DNA of 64,000 nucleotides from Hemicentrotus pulcherrimus (Eukaryota; Echinodermata; Echinoidea; Camarodonta; Strongylocentrotidae), in the NCBI GenBank assembly GCA_003118195.1, contig BEXV01000074.1, forward strand, positions 37,118 to 101,117, in the 5' to 3' direction. Below the pieces are notes generated by a model. That model made no database searches. It was given only the letters and a program-made list of their open reading frames with translations, and was not told the DNA's origin. This document shows positions 51,301-58,600 of this stretch, one piece after another; within the stretch, counting starts at the first letter, position 1; every line of letters begins with the position of its first letter. The translations under genes were made by a program, and so were the position numbers.

Positions 51301-52500
51301 CCAACAATTCAGAAGATATACTACAAACAATTTGGGATTTTTTTTTTGGGGGGGGGGGAGGTGAAGACATCTTGTCACTGTTCTTCAAATAATATTCTTG
51401 GTCCAGATAGTTGATAACATGATATTTATGTGAGTAATTTTATACGATCATCTTAGTGGTTAACATCAAAAGGCATTTTTTGAGTCACAATTTTCCAGGG
51501 GTTTGGGATGAACTACTTGAATAACAAGTGGTCCTATTGTATTCCTCTATTTTTATGTAGTGAAGGGAAAATAGAAAATGAACAAGACATTTAATTTTCC
51601 AACCAAGTTTACAAATCATAAAAGAGATATTGTGAGATAATATTTAAATAATCATGGTCCAATTTTTAATTGTACATCTTAAAACAAAGAGGGGTATCAA
51701 ACCTTATCATTCATGACTTGGTTTGGATTCCATGAAGAAAGGCAAGCTATTCATTTTCCATGAAAATTAAGATATGATATTGAAATTTTAGAATCTTTAA
51801 AAGAGATTGAAAATTTAGATCTTTAAACTGTTCTAAGAATATGAGGTTATCTTTATTTTTACATTTTCATTTTTATTTTAATGTTTTTTAGCAATTTAGT
51901 TCATTTATGATTTCTGTTAAAGCTAGAATTTTTTTGCTCTCTGACTTTTTGTTGACATTTATATTATTTCCTATAATCTTAGGTATATCTAATCAAAATT
52001 TAATTTTTCATATTTCATAGTAAAGCTCTATTTTCCTTATCCTCTCTTTGTCATAATTTTCTTATGTTTGCACTCATTTATTATTAATAGATATTATATA
52101 AAACAATGCACATATAGCCCTCCAGTTCTTGATTATAAATTGGGATGTCATATAGAGGCAATGTCTTCTCAAACTATCATACCATCTTTCTATCAATAAA
52201 TAGACACCATTCACTATTAACAGTGTGATAGTTTAGTCAGCGAGTGTGGCATCAAAAGATATACTGGGTCATTGAACATCCCATCATACATAGCATCTCT
52301 AGAATTTTCAATTTCTTTCACTTTTCGTGTAAATCTTTCATTTTATACGTTGTTTAGTACTATGTAATCTTCATCTGTTTCATTTATATGTTCTTTTTTT
52401 CCTTCATTTTTTATGCATTTGTTTTTACTCATCTCAGACCAAGTCTCTGATCCCTAAATTGCCCAGTCTGGCAACCAAGGCCGAAGTCTTGGATAAATGA
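7834..52500 (+). CDS. RGS7: R7-family RGS protein (RGS6/7-like), 5'-incomplete, 13 recognised exons
   Basis: GTPase-activating protein for Gi/o alpha subunits. Members of this family act as obligate dimers with G-beta-5 at neuronal membranes. Seen here: thirteen exons, all with AG acceptors and GT donors, join in one frame for 1332 nt (443 codons plus TGA). Exons: 7834-7930, 9474-9521, 10050-10208, 20649-20713, 21317-21393, 26146-26302, 28415-28495, 33529-33590, 40620-40733, 43661-43792, 44435-44509, 44860-45061, 52438-52500. Domain order is DEP (residues ~12-87), R7H/DHEX (~88-190), a variable linker (~195-226), GGL (~226-285, with the NPW motif at 271-273) and RGS (~304-420). Vertebrate RGS7 is roughly 470-495 residues, so about 25 N-terminal residues and the start codon are missing. 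They were not found between 1 and 7833 and probably lie upstream. Family assignment comes from recalled R7 sequences. RGS6/7 fits better than RGS9/11 but no alignment was run; the symbol is by similarity. Confidence 0.95.
7990..8751 (+). repeat. Diverged segmental tandem duplication in intron 1
   Basis: The block at 7990-8263 is repeated at 8281-8751. Shared landmarks in order: TGATCTGG.ATAGGCC.ACAGAG; CAATGACATAATA; AAACTC with GACAGC.ATTAATTC; CAGTAATC with CAAGCTGACAATG. The second copy holds about 190 bp of extra sequence between its third and fourth landmarks (about 8450-8640). Confidence 0.75.
9025..9470 (+). repeat. ~450-bp polypyrimidine (CT)n tract abutting exon 2 acceptor
   Basis: Almost pure C/T on the + strand, densest at 9300-9470 with long CTCTCT runs, ending at the acceptor of the 48-nt exon 2. 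It produces long spurious Ser/Leu-rich open frames (8987-9571 and 9303-9497). Those frames include exon 2 only as read-through. Confidence 0.9.
9474..9521 (+). CDS. RGS7: RGS7-like exon 2: DEP domain core (48 nt)
   Basis: Short exon reading [16 protein letters not shown] (residues 33-48), the DEP helix containing the conserved aliphatic-QW(L) motif. The acceptor tacag at 9469-9473 follows an exceptionally long CT-rich tract; the donor is ggtaatg at 9521. Both boundaries are phase 1 and the length is a multiple of three, so skipping it would keep the frame but remove a DEP helix. Confidence 0.93.
10050..10208 (+). CDS. RGS7: RGS7-like exon 3: end of DEP domain and DEP-R7H junction
   Basis: Acceptor ttcag ends at 10049; donor gtaagt starts at 10209. 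It encodes residues 49-101, including [20 protein letters not shown] and then [20 protein letters not shown], among the most conserved stretches of R7 proteins. Both boundaries are phase 1. The intron DNA just downstream contains two degenerate copies of this exon's 3' end (see findings). Confidence 0.96.
10302..10356 (+). pseudogene. Degenerate copy of exon 3 tail
   Basis: Reads ACTTTCTGCC-ATCATTTTC, then TTGGGAGCTGGAAGATACAG, against ACTTCTGGCCCTCAAATTG, then TTGGGAACCGGAAAACACAG in the exon. It is followed by GGTAG where the exon has GGTAAG. It is out of frame, so not a usable exon. Confidence 0.65.
10448..10495 (+). pseudogene. Second degenerate copy of exon 3 tail
   Basis: TTAATTCTGACCTTTAAGA then TGTTGGGAGGTGGAAAATCA resembles the exon 3 end. 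The TTGGGA core falls 145 bp after that of the first copy, which itself lies 142 bp after the real exon's. Confidence 0.55.
14115..14182. repeat. Two tandem copies of a 34-bp CA-rich unit
   Basis: Units start at 14115 and 14149 and differ at the last base. Each reads TACACACCCACATCCATATA then CCCACACATACAT. Confidence 0.9.
16755..17450. repeat. Purine-rich (GA/GAG) tracts
   Basis: Two G/A-rich blocks (about 16755-17035 and 17285-17450) separated by ordinary intron DNA. The open frames inside them are low complexity. Confidence 0.65.
19475..19692. repeat. (TAG)n / (GTA)n triplet repeat
   Basis: About 200 bp of imperfect AGTAGT/AGAAGA triplets. Open frames on both strands (homopolymer-like Ser, Tyr, Thr, Leu) are artefacts of the triplet period. 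Confidence 0.9.
20649..20713 (+). CDS. RGS7: RGS7-like exon 4: R7 homology region
   Basis: Acceptor ttacag ends at 20648; donor gtaagt starts at 20714. Residues 102-123 read [22 protein letters not shown], matching the R7H (DHEX) helix that follows the DEP domain in RGS6 and RGS7. It enters in phase 1 and ends in phase 0. In the family this region packs against DEP and contributes to binding the membrane anchor R7BP. A 10.4-kb intron precedes it. Confidence 0.96.
21317..21393 (+). CDS. RGS7: RGS7-like exon 5: R7 homology region
   Basis: Acceptor ctcaag ends at 21316 (AAG rather than the usual CAG/TAG); donor gtaagt starts at 21394. Residues 124-148 read [20 protein letters not shown] then AEAQA, with [13 protein letters not shown] diagnostic of RGS6/7. 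It begins in phase 0 and ends in phase 2 (two bases of Lys149). Confidence 0.95.
22375..22512. repeat. (CA)n and (CT)n microsatellites
   Basis: (AC)n at about 22377-22401; CTCTCT then CACACA at about 22470-22508. Confidence 0.9.
22640..22926 (+). mobile_element. Possible truncated non-LTR retroposon 3' end, (TGAACT)n tail
   Basis: An AT-rich stretch ends in GTTTTGAATAAATGAAC and then repeats TTGAAC three times. A polyadenylation-like AATAAA followed by a short hexamer repeat is the usual look of LINE 3' ends in invertebrates. No reverse transcriptase coding remains. Confidence 0.4.
25130..25860. repeat. Degenerate long-period tandem repeats
   Basis: The motif CACAATGAGACTGTATTCA, with variants, starts near 25164, 25304, 25502 and 25827. 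Interspersed GTGTGACC and TGTGACA motifs recur. The spacing suggests a ~140-200 bp unit much decayed, with one unit unrecognisable. Confidence 0.55.
26146..26302 (+). CDS. RGS7: RGS7-like exon 6: end of R7H region and start of linker
   Basis: Acceptor ttccag ends at 26145; donor gtgagt starts at 26303. It encodes residues 149-201: [20 protein letters not shown], then [20 protein letters not shown], then a basic end (FKKKK). The [15 protein letters not shown] block is a strong R7 signature. It starts in phase 2 and ends in phase 0. The reading frame stays open past the donor for 201 nt (to 26503), so intron retention would extend rather than truncate at once; I regard that as a shadow. Confidence 0.96.
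26303..28414 (+). other. Intron 6 (2.1 kb), noncoding
   Basis: Holds a (TAC/CTA)n triplet repeat at 27.65-27.93 kb and otherwise unremarkable AT-rich DNA. Confidence 0.8.
27655..27930. repeat. (CTA/TAC)n triplet repeat
   Basis: About 270 bp of imperfect TACTACTTC triplets, the reverse-strand counterpart of the repeat at 19.5 kb. Open frames on both strands are artefacts. Confidence 0.9.
28415..28495 (+). CDS. RGS7: RGS7-like exon 7: divergent Ser/acidic linker
   Basis: Acceptor tttcag ends at 28414; donor gtaaaa starts at 28496. 27 codons (residues 202-228) start [10 protein letters not shown] and end ASEESKRQ. The segment is rich in Ser, Asp and Glu and does not resemble the vertebrate linker except at its end, where it runs into the GGL helix. 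Phase 0 on both sides and 81 nt long, so it could behave as a cassette exon. It is placed by frame, splice sites and position; no conservation confirms it. Confidence 0.82.
28612..28690 (-). mobile_element. Retroposon-tail-like repeat with (TAA)n
   Basis: TTAATAATAATAATAAC, then CTATGTTTCTAAAGCGCATT and GCAATACGCTTTACAG. Paired GCGC/CGCTTTACA motifs beside an AAT microsatellite are a common dispersed-repeat signature in marine invertebrate genomes (recalled, not searched). Confidence 0.4.
30333..31300 (+). repeat. ~1-kb pyrimidine-rich tract
   Basis: C/T-rich on the + strand with several (CT)n cores (30920-30940, 31010-31050). It encodes only low-complexity frames and lies mid-intron, with no exon at its 3' end. 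Confidence 0.75.
33060..33320 (+). repeat. (AAT)n region and repeat remnant
   Basis: About 190 bp of AATAATAAT/GATAAT, then ATGAACATTTATATAGCACT and CTAAGTATTTTACATAA. This resembles a decayed version of the GCGC...GCTTTACA repeat at 28.6 kb. Confidence 0.55.
33529..33590 (+). CDS. RGS7: RGS7-like exon 8: first GGL helix
   Basis: Acceptor ccttag ends at 33528; donor gtaagt starts at 33591. Residues 229-248 read [20 protein letters not shown] and continue into Leu249. This matches the amphipathic helix of the G-gamma-like domain that binds G-beta-5 in R7 proteins; the KxSKVA ending is typical. It starts in phase 0 and ends in phase 2. Confidence 0.93.
33661..33905. mobile_element. GAGCCAG-type fold-back interrupted by a second fold-back
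   Basis: Outer arms: GAGCCAGGAGGGTA at about 33700 and TACCCTTCTGGCTC at about 33874-33888. Inner element 33720-33848: arms GGGTCCTGTTGCATAAAAC and GTTTTGTGCAACTGGCCC, with TATGGTAACTA / TAGTTACCAT deeper in. The uninterrupted relative at 40.8 kb places the inner element as an insertion. Its target duplication is too short to call. Confidence 0.7.
34263..34841. mobile_element. Non-autonomous Tc1/mariner-type element, 33-bp TIRs, TA duplication
   Basis: Element 34265-34839 (575 bp) is flanked by TA on both sides. Perfect inverted ends begin CACTGTTGGTCATAATGG and extend through GTGGAATAATTATT. Ends starting CAC/CAG next to a TA target duplication are the mark of the Tc1/mariner superfamily. 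There is no transposase frame, so it would have been mobilised in trans. A strong internal hairpin lies at 34330-34412. Confidence 0.88.
34330..34412. repeat. Internal hairpin within the Tc1/mariner-type element
   Basis: Arms of ~35 bp (34330-34364 and 34378-34412) contain CCCAACAGGAAAAA and TTTTTCCTGTTGGG, with few mismatches and a 13-bp loop. Confidence 0.85.
35270..35360 (+). mobile_element. Retroposon-tail-like fragment with (ATT)n
   Basis: CGGGAGCGCCAGGAGGGTC, then GACATGAGCGCTATACAAG and an ATTATCATTATTAT tail. It resembles dispersed repeats with an AGCGCTATA block before an AAT microsatellite. Family not identified. Confidence 0.4.
35877..36117. mobile_element. Fold-back element, ~240 bp
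   Basis: The left end GGCCTACAAAAAAAGATG and then TTGTATTGCCCT is mirrored at the right end (AGGGCAATAC...CATCTTTTTTTTTAGGCC). The interior includes CATGGGTCGGTCGGTC and long T-rich runs. MITE-like; no coding. Confidence 0.75.
37720..37762. repeat. (CCCT)n microsatellite
   Basis: About ten CCCT units on the + strand. Confidence 0.95.
39100..39215. repeat. GA-rich purine tract
   Basis: GAGA/GAAAGA repeats, densest at 39190-39215. Confidence 0.85.
39380..39471 (+). repeat. Dispersed ~95-bp repeat, copy 1
   Basis: Nearly identical to 43105-43201, including AATGTCCCTTGGGGCCATT and CTAATCCAAGCATATCAGTG. The copies are in the same orientation 3.7 kb apart, with a 4-base length difference and about two substitutions. 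Confidence 0.92.
40620..40733 (+). CDS. RGS7: RGS7-like exon 9: GGL domain with NPW motif
   Basis: Acceptor ttcacag ends at 40619; donor gtgagt starts at 40734. Residues 249-286 include [16 protein letters not shown] and [15 protein letters not shown]. The Asn-Pro-Trp triad (271-273) is the conserved G-gamma/GGL motif contacting the beta subunit, followed by the D-D-x-x-x-W pattern found in R7 proteins. Phase 2 on both sides. Confidence 0.95.
40788..40882. mobile_element. GAGCCAG-type fold-back element, intact copy
   Basis: Arms ATTGTCTG-TTTGGAGCCAG and CTGGCTCTCAAGAGACAAT, with AAGGG...GTAACTC / GAGTTACCCCCCTT inside, around a ~15-bp loop. It starts about 55 bp after the exon 9 donor. Confidence 0.8.
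41153..41440. mobile_element. Fold-back element with ACATGTT(A/T)AGCGTCC ends
   Basis: Left end ACATGTTAAGCGTCC (about 41154-41168) is inverted at the right end as GGACGCTAAACATGT (41425-41439). The interior has poly-T and poly-A blocks and repeated ATGGCCGCT motifs. AAACATGT on each side could be a target duplication or part of the inverted ends. Confidence 0.6.
41684..41815. mobile_element. hAT-type MITE, 116 bp, 8-bp target duplication
   Basis: Element 41692-41807 begins CAGGGGCGTACACAGG and ends CCTGCGTACGCCGCTG (inverted, 13 of 16 matching). It is flanked on both sides by GTTGACTT (41684-41691 and 41808-41815). An 8-bp duplication and CAG...CTG ends are hallmarks of the hAT superfamily. 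The interior is G-run/C-run palindrome with one N at 41773. No transposase. Confidence 0.9.
43105..43201 (+). repeat. Dispersed ~95-bp repeat, copy 2
   Basis: Same-orientation partner of 39380-39471. It has a longer A-run after TATTCATGAC. Confidence 0.92.
43423..43450. repeat. Perfect 28-bp palindrome centred on CAGCTG
   Basis: CAAGAAGTTACCAG is followed directly by its reverse complement, with no loop. The centre is an E-box core. A second perfect inverted repeat (12-bp arms, 6-bp loop) follows at 43471-43500. Confidence 0.97.
43471..43500. repeat. Hairpin with 12-bp perfect arms
   Basis: TAAATAACTATA, ATGATG loop, TATAGTTATTTA. Its AACTATAATGAT also occurs upstream near 43395, on the other side of the 28-bp palindrome. 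Confidence 0.95.
43661..43792 (+). CDS. RGS7: RGS7-like exon 10: start of RGS domain
   Basis: Acceptor tctcag ends at 43660; donor gtaacc starts at 43793. Residues 287-330 run from the GGL-RGS joint ([14 protein letters not shown]) through [17 protein letters not shown]. Glu328 and Asn329 line up with the RGS4 residues that contact the G-alpha switch regions. Phase 2 on both sides. Confidence 0.97.
43868..43915. mobile_element. Possible half copy of the GAGCCAG-type fold-back
   Basis: GTTAACTCCCTTCTGTCTCC then AGACAGACAAGA resembles the right arm of the elements at 33.88 and 40.85 kb. The left arm is not recognisable. Confidence 0.35.
44287..44321. repeat. 10-bp unit repeated three times
   Basis: TTTTAATGCA repeated exactly three times in intron 10. 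Confidence 0.95.
44435..44509 (+). CDS. RGS7: RGS7-like exon 11: RGS domain helices
   Basis: Acceptor tttacag ends at 44434; donor gtatgt starts at 44510. Residues 331-355: [20 protein letters not shown] followed by VQQIY. It continues the ENLRFW hallmark begun in exon 10. 75 nt, phase 2 on both sides. The introns on either side are short (642 and 350 bp), so exons 10-12 form a compact RGS-domain cluster. Confidence 0.97.
44860..45061 (+). CDS. RGS7: RGS7-like exon 12: rest of RGS domain
   Basis: Acceptor tgcacag ends at 44859; donor gtgggt starts at 45062. It encodes residues 356-423: [24 protein letters not shown] and [17 protein letters not shown], ending NPKKK. Asn368, Leu399, Asp403 and Arg407 align with RGS4 Asn128, Leu159, Asp163 and Arg167, which stabilise the transition state of G-alpha, so the domain should be catalytically competent. 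It has visibly higher GC than its introns. It ends in phase 0. Confidence 0.97.
48797..48813. repeat. Poly-C run with an ambiguous base
   Basis: About 14 C then N at 48812 and C. Together with 41773 these are the only ambiguous bases I noticed, both in C homopolymers, so they are likely sequencing limits. Confidence 0.9.
49198..49218 (+). CDS. Candidate 21-nt alternative microexon
   Basis: The acceptor ggcacag ends at 49197 and a gtaatt donor starts at 49219. It lies in phase 0 between exons 12 and 13, adding CLSNWEK without a frame change. The upstream tract is pyrimidine-rich. It is speculative, with no conserved protein match. Confidence 0.25.
52438..52500 (+). CDS. RGS7: RGS7-like exon 13: terminal coding exon with stop
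   Basis: Acceptor atctcag ends at 52437 after a long T-rich tract. Twenty codons read [20 protein letters not shown], then TGA (52498-52500). The KSL-x-x-K-L-x-SL pattern resembles the C terminus of one vertebrate RGS7 isoform (GKSLTSKRLTSL). R7 genes vary here by alternative splicing, and two other candidate exons lie nearby. Confidence 0.85.
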   Translation, partial: TKSLIPKLPSLATKAEVLDK

Positions 52501-55500
52501 TGCCGCTTTGCAGACGCTTCATCTCAACACTAATCATGGTACTAAAACTTTCTTTTTCTAAAAGGAAAAATGAAAGAAAGATCCTCACTCATGTAGTTAC
52601 CATTCCTCTACTACAAGGCCTTTACACATCAAATAAAAAAAATTGAACCGATCAACTACTTCTGAAATGTGCATGGGGAAAATTTCACTTTGTCAGGCAT
52701 GAATTTTCTTTTTAATCTAAGCCAATGTTTTGCTAATGTCTCATGGCAGATCAGTCTACTAACCATGATATTATGTACCTTTCACCTTAAAACCTGACAA
52801 TCTTCTGCAAATTTCTGCCTAGAAAAACTATCCTAGCAAACATTTGCATGATAAATATTCTTTTAGAAATGTATACAAAGATTTGCACATTATGTACAAA
52901 ATTATTAAATATATTACAATTAATTTGGCCAATTCTGTTATTGTGAAGACCAATTAGGATATTTATCATGGTCTTTATTTTTTTTCTCTTAATATCTACT
53001 GAAGCAAAATTTCTTTCGGTCAAATAGATTATGTCACCAACTCTCATTTTTTAGTGTTGGAATGTCCGAAAGTTTACAAATTACCGGTTAGACAGTTTAT
53101 ATTATTAACAAGAGGTAAACCCAAATTAACATTTTTCATGTGCAAAGGCCTAAAAGTGTAGTTTTATATTGATTCAGTAAAAAGATAAGACAAACAAATT
53201 AGATTAGGAATAATCATCTCATGATCTTCAGTATTTATGTAATGGAGTATTTTATAACTTTGTTTGTCAATGTTTTAAGTGCAGATCATTTTCATAATGA
53301 TATATTTTGTTGTCAATGAAAGGTTATCAGCAGTTTTACAAATCTGCCAGAGGTCCAACCTGGTTAGATTTTTGCAAACTGTTAAAATAAGAGCCAAATA
53401 CATTCAATGTTAATCAGTACTCTCTTCTGAGCAACTGCTTAGTGAAAATCCCAAAATTTCTGTGACTTTGATGTACGGCATGAGACGAGACATGTTAGTA
53501 TTTTCTGCTTGTCTTATCTACTTGACATTCACAGAAAATGGTCTGCACTTTCTAAATTTCTCATCTAGATTGTTCTTTGTTGTATCTTGTGTATACGTTT
53601 TTTTTAATGTGAAGTATTGTAAATACAGTAGCCCTTGTTTTGCGTAACTCTATGTCACCACTATCTTACCCTATATCCTATACATGCATGCATGTGCACT
53701 AATATATCTGTATGTGAACTGCATGTGTCGCTGACCTGACCCGATTGCGCATCCCTCTGCCACGTACTGCTCCCATGTTAGTTTGTACTGCCAAAAACTG
53801 GCTTCAACTGGTTTAGACTGGTATAAACCTGTTTGTATGATGTAATGGGTGAGACAGCACTACACTATGTATTCTACAGAATTGGGAAATAATATCATAT
53901 TCAAACCCATCTCACCAAGTTCAAACTAGAAGTTGAATGGAAAGTGCTCACTACACGGAGGCAAACCCATTTCTAACTTTTAATGAAGGTGCACAAAATA
54001 TAAGTATGATAATGTTCCTTAAGATTTTGTCATCCCTTCACCACCCCCTGATCCACTTTGTTTTTATGTTTTATTTTATCATTTATTTTGTGTCTTGTTT
54101 TAATGGTATTGTGTTATGTGGATATATTATTATATTGTAAAACTAAGACAAGAATAATATAGTCTGAGATCCTATTTGTTCAGTATCAGAGCATTGAATA
54201 TATACCCGGTACTCAAATCATGATAAAAATCTTTATACACATTTTCTCTTGAATGGTGGAGAAAATGACATTAAAAATGAATTTCTATGTTTTGCCTTCC
54301 AACAAAACGAACTATGTAGTACCATAGTCTCATTCTCTCATATTCTCTCATATCACTGATTTGCTTGCTTTCTGTTTGGAATAGAGGCCCACCTTAATTG
54401 AAATTAATAAGATTTGAGGATAATACTTTGCTCTATATAGCACTGTCCAAAATTGGCATACCTGAACACACTCAAGAAGTCACTGTGCTGATCATTTAGA
54501 TGTAACAAATGCCTTTAAGAGTCCATTTACTGTGGTATATACTGTACCATGTAGTACTGAATGAGTAAATATCAGATATAACAAAGTTTCTAGCTACTAC
54601 TGTCAGTTAATCTTAGTAAGGGCTGAAAAAGACTTGTCTCATGACAACAGAGGACTATATTACTTATTTTATCCCTCCCCATCCACATTCAACCCCTTCC
54701 CTTTGATATGCTGTATGTACATGTATAGTATTGTGCATCTGGTGTGAACCAAATACATATGCCTTGTAAAAAGTTGTTAGTTATAGTGTGAAAGTGACAT
54801 GAATATTTGATATTTTTGTTGTTTCTTTGTGACTGGCATGACTATTCATCCCATGAAAACAAAAATCATGTTATGAGTAATGAATGATATTTTGTGCCAT
54901 TTGAATGTTACTATATAAAAATTGATTAGCTGGTAAATGTATTTTAATAGCCCCTCGTAATATAGAATAAATAGTCAATTGCCTGAAAGGGCTAGATGCA
55001 AAATGTAAAATTATTTAAACTAGCTTATGCACTTAAAGAATACTGACACCTTCATTTTATAAAAATTCATCCTGCCATATCAGGCATAATGTTTGCAAAA
55101 TGGTTCAGTAAAATTAACAGTTTTGGTAACCAACAAAGCTTACAATTAACTTTGCTTTAACATTTCAAATTCTAAATTTTAAGAACTACAAAACATGCCT
55201 AAGATATACAAAAAATGCCTAATATAAAGATGCTTTTCCCAAAAGCTAACATGAAAAATATTTGATAAGTTTTTCTACATTTAGTCTTAATAATCAGTGT
55301 ACCTAAAAGGAATAATAAAATCTTCCAAAGACTAGATGAAATTATTTTTTGGGAAATTTGAATCTTAAAGAAATTGTTTTTCTTTAAAACTATACTTCTG
55401 CCATTTCATTGCTGTGCATTTTGGTCATAAATCATTAAACATGATAAAAAAGTTGAAAGGATCGAATGGCACCTTACAAGTTTTGAAAGCTTTTTATCAT

Positions 55501-55592
55501 CCTTTACCATGCTTCTATGAATACCACCTTTCATTTCATCCATGCTTGTTTGTTCTTGATTGTGTTTTTTTTTTATCTGCTCTTGTTTTCAG
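52501..55592 (+). other. 3' UTR / downstream noncoding DNA
   Basis: Directly after the TGA. An AATAAA at 52632-52637 is the first plausible poly(A) signal (132 nt after the stop); others follow, such as 54964-54969. A longer 3' UTR cannot be excluded. No coding gene seen. Confidence 0.55.
52632..52637 (+). terminator. Possible polyadenylation signal
   Basis: AATAAA 132 nt downstream of the stop codon, followed by an A-run. Such hexamers are frequent by chance in this AT-rich sequence, so the assignment is weak. Confidence 0.3.
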
Positions 55593-55640
55593 CACCCTAA
55601 CAAGTTAATGCAGCATCTTACGAATCTACACATAGTCTAA
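55593..55640 (+). CDS. Candidate alternative terminal exon
   Basis: A strong polypyrimidine tract (55564-55590) and TTTTCAG end at 55592. In the phase required after exon 12 the next 15 codons read HPNKLMQHLTNLHIV, then TAA. R7 genes are known for alternative C termini. There is no family match for this peptide, and the stop falls in a 42-bp tandem repeat. Confidence 0.25.
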   Translation, partial: HPNKLMQHLTNLHIV

Positions 55641-55695
55641 CCAAGCCTGTCTGAGCATCTAATGAACCTACACTTAGTCTAACCAAGCCTATGCT
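55612..55695. repeat. Two tandem copies of a 42-bp unit
   Basis: Units at 55612-55653 and 55654-55695 share AGCATCT, CTACAC, then TAGTCTAACCAAGCCT. Confidence 0.9.
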
Positions 55696-55699
55696 GGCT

Positions 55700-58600
55700 G
55701 GATAAGGCTATTTTCTATGGATCCTGGCTCTTATAGAGCATTGTGACTACTGCATGTGGCATTGTGGATGAAATACCATCAAAATCTTAATGAGAGGACC
55801 CTAGCTCCCATCCAACAATCACGTACACCCTTAGAATGGTGGTCTGTCATGCTAAGTCACCTAACATGAAAACACCTTGCAACTAAGCATCGACTACCCG
55901 ACCTACTCCAGCCTGACCTACTCCAGGACATACCTACCCGGCCGAGTGGCTTTTTACTAGCACTGCTTCTTGAGAAACAAAACTACTTCTAAACCTGACA
56001 TGTAAAGGCGTGCAATGACATGCTAGGCATTAATAATGACAAATTAACAGCTCGCAAGAGACTTCAGAGACGTGTAATTGTGTCTCTCTGTTTCATTAAT
56101 GTGTGTGTTCTTCAACGGACCATCTTCTACAAAGGAGAAGAGACAAAGATACTCTTGCACAGATTTTTGCATATTCTCTGGTCCTTCAATTTTTTTTAAA
56201 GACTTTTATATGAGATTGAAGTAGAGTATGAATTGTTTCTTTCCCTTTTGCCAATCAGAAGCTGAGATTATTCTCTCATAACCCTTGCCTATTTAATCCT
56301 TCTTCTTGCTTCTATCCTCTTTGCCGGGATATGCTCATTTGAATAGATGGGTGTTAACTCGCGATGGCAACGAGCAGCGCTGCTTGTTCGCTCCCACCTT
56401 AATACAAGGGCACCGATGGCTTCAAACGAGGAAACAATGAGCCCTGCACGCAAAGTTCAAACCTTGTGATCGTGTCATGTAGGCACACAACGCGGCACCA
56501 AGCGTTAGCCAGCCAGGAAGCCATACCCTGAAGTGTTGTTTTTTAACTTGGAACACCGAAGGTTTGATGCGGGCAGCCATCGTGAGTGCTACGTTTTTAT
56601 AGCAAGACGTGATAGCTGTAGTATGCGTCAACAGAGAAGTCTTTGTGTGTGAAGAAATGTAAGACTAGTCTATGAAGGCAGGAATATTTCTCTGTGATGG
56701 AATCACAGCTCTGCACGTGCTATGTATGTATCAATACCAAGGATCCATTCTCAACTCCCCGGCACATCTGATGTCTTCAACAGAAATAGCATGCGATTAC
56801 AAGTCTGAAACTGAAAAAAACAATTTTACGCTTAAATTGTAAGTTTGAGATAAAAGTTTGAACTAAATTGTGTTCCAATAACTACCCCAATATTGAGTTA
56901 TCAATGAAATGCATTGTGCCCACAGAATAGCATATCACATTTTGAGTGATCTTGAACTGTATGCTTGATCCCCCAGTAAAGTAAAGATACACATGTACAT
57001 GATTTACAAAGTAGTATTTTGCACAAATTATTAGAGTACATAGTTAACCTGCCAGCCAGCATCACAGTTTATTTGTCTCTGTTTTCTTAAATGGATGGTC
57101 ATGGATTATAACAAGTTCGTTATAGTTTGTTAGCTCATTACCCTAAATGACCAAACTCGAGGTGAATATGGTTCAAATAAGATTCATAGGTGAAATTACA
57201 ATTATGACCAAAGAATCTTTAATTTAAAATAAAGGTATCTATCATTTTGTGTTTCAAACGAAAAGATAATTGGCAAGGGTCAGCATTTTAATCTCAAATG
57301 GATGCGTTCATATCAATCAGCATGTTACTACAGGATACCCAGAAAGTAATGACATTGTAAACCCAGGGTAGACCTGGAAAGTTACCCCTATATGGGAATG
57401 TAAACATTCGGTCTCTACAGAAGCATATTTAATGGAATTGAGCAGACTTAAGCAGAAATAAGAGGGTGTCGGGAAGGTGGATATTGCACGAGGTAATGCA
57501 TTGTGTCACGTTAGTGGCATTACCACAAATACATGGACTCTAAAGTTTCTACAGAACTGAGAAGGCAAACGTACCCAGAAAATTCACCTTTAGAGATGGG
57601 TAAGCTATTTGGTAGGCGTCTGCTGAAGCAGGTACCTGGAAAAGCAAATCAGGAAATCAATGGTATTTTGAAATCCTGTAGAAACATACTGAATGACAAA
57701 CTAGTCAAAAGATGTTACGTAAATTGTTATTTGGGTCATTGCCTAATGAATTCAGCCTATAGTGAAGTTTAAGATTGTTTGTTCATGTAGTTCTTTGTAT
57801 TCCTTTTATTTCATTCCAGTGGGTTTTTAGTAATAAAACTGCTGTAATAAAACATTTTATTATGATTTTTAAGTGTTATGAGAAGAGTATACCCCATTTG
57901 ATATATTATTAAAAAATTCCATGTTTATTGCAATATTGGGTATAAGTAAAAGTTTTAAGAACTGCTGGTTAGTTCAAGTAAAACAATGATTTTATTATTA
58001 GTGTAATTACTATTGGACTTATTACGAGGCAGTTTTCCATCTACATGTAACTGTGATTATTGACCAGATATTTAAAGTAACCAATATCCCACTGATCAGA
58101 TTTAAATGTGTTAGATTAAATATTGAATAAGAGTCATAACTGACTTTTACAAAAACACCTTCCATGTTTTGATGTGAAATTAAACAAGATTATAATTTCT
58201 TTGGTTCCATTAAGGTCCAAAAGGTCTTTTGAAATCTACTCCTTTCCTCTTTAAGTTTCTTGCCATTACATTGAAAGTTTTTTGAAACAGTAAACAGATG
58301 TGCAATTAGTCTACTAGACTACCAACCGTTAAGGTTTGTACTTACAAGTGTATACATATGAAGGCTGCAGAAATGTTATCCTATGGGATTGAATACCTCA
58401 TTTAATTTGGTGTGATAATAGGTACAATCTATCATTCTATGGTGTTGGCTCTTCAAACATGAAATGCAGTCAAATACTAAACTATTGAAAGCAGCTCTTT
58501 GCATATGGTTCTTCAAGGTATTATTCAACCATTGAAAATACAAAATGAAATTTGTTTTGATGATATAAATTTTCCAAATGAATGAAGAATAAAGATGAAT

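Larger units (their letters stand above)
45062..52437 (+). other. Intron 12 (7.4 kb), noncoding apart from a candidate microexon
   Basis: AT-rich, with a distinctly T/C-rich section at about 47.8-49.4 kb that gives many hydrophobic spurious frames, a poly-C run with one N at 48.8 kb, and a possible 21-nt exon at 49198-49218. Confidence 0.75.
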
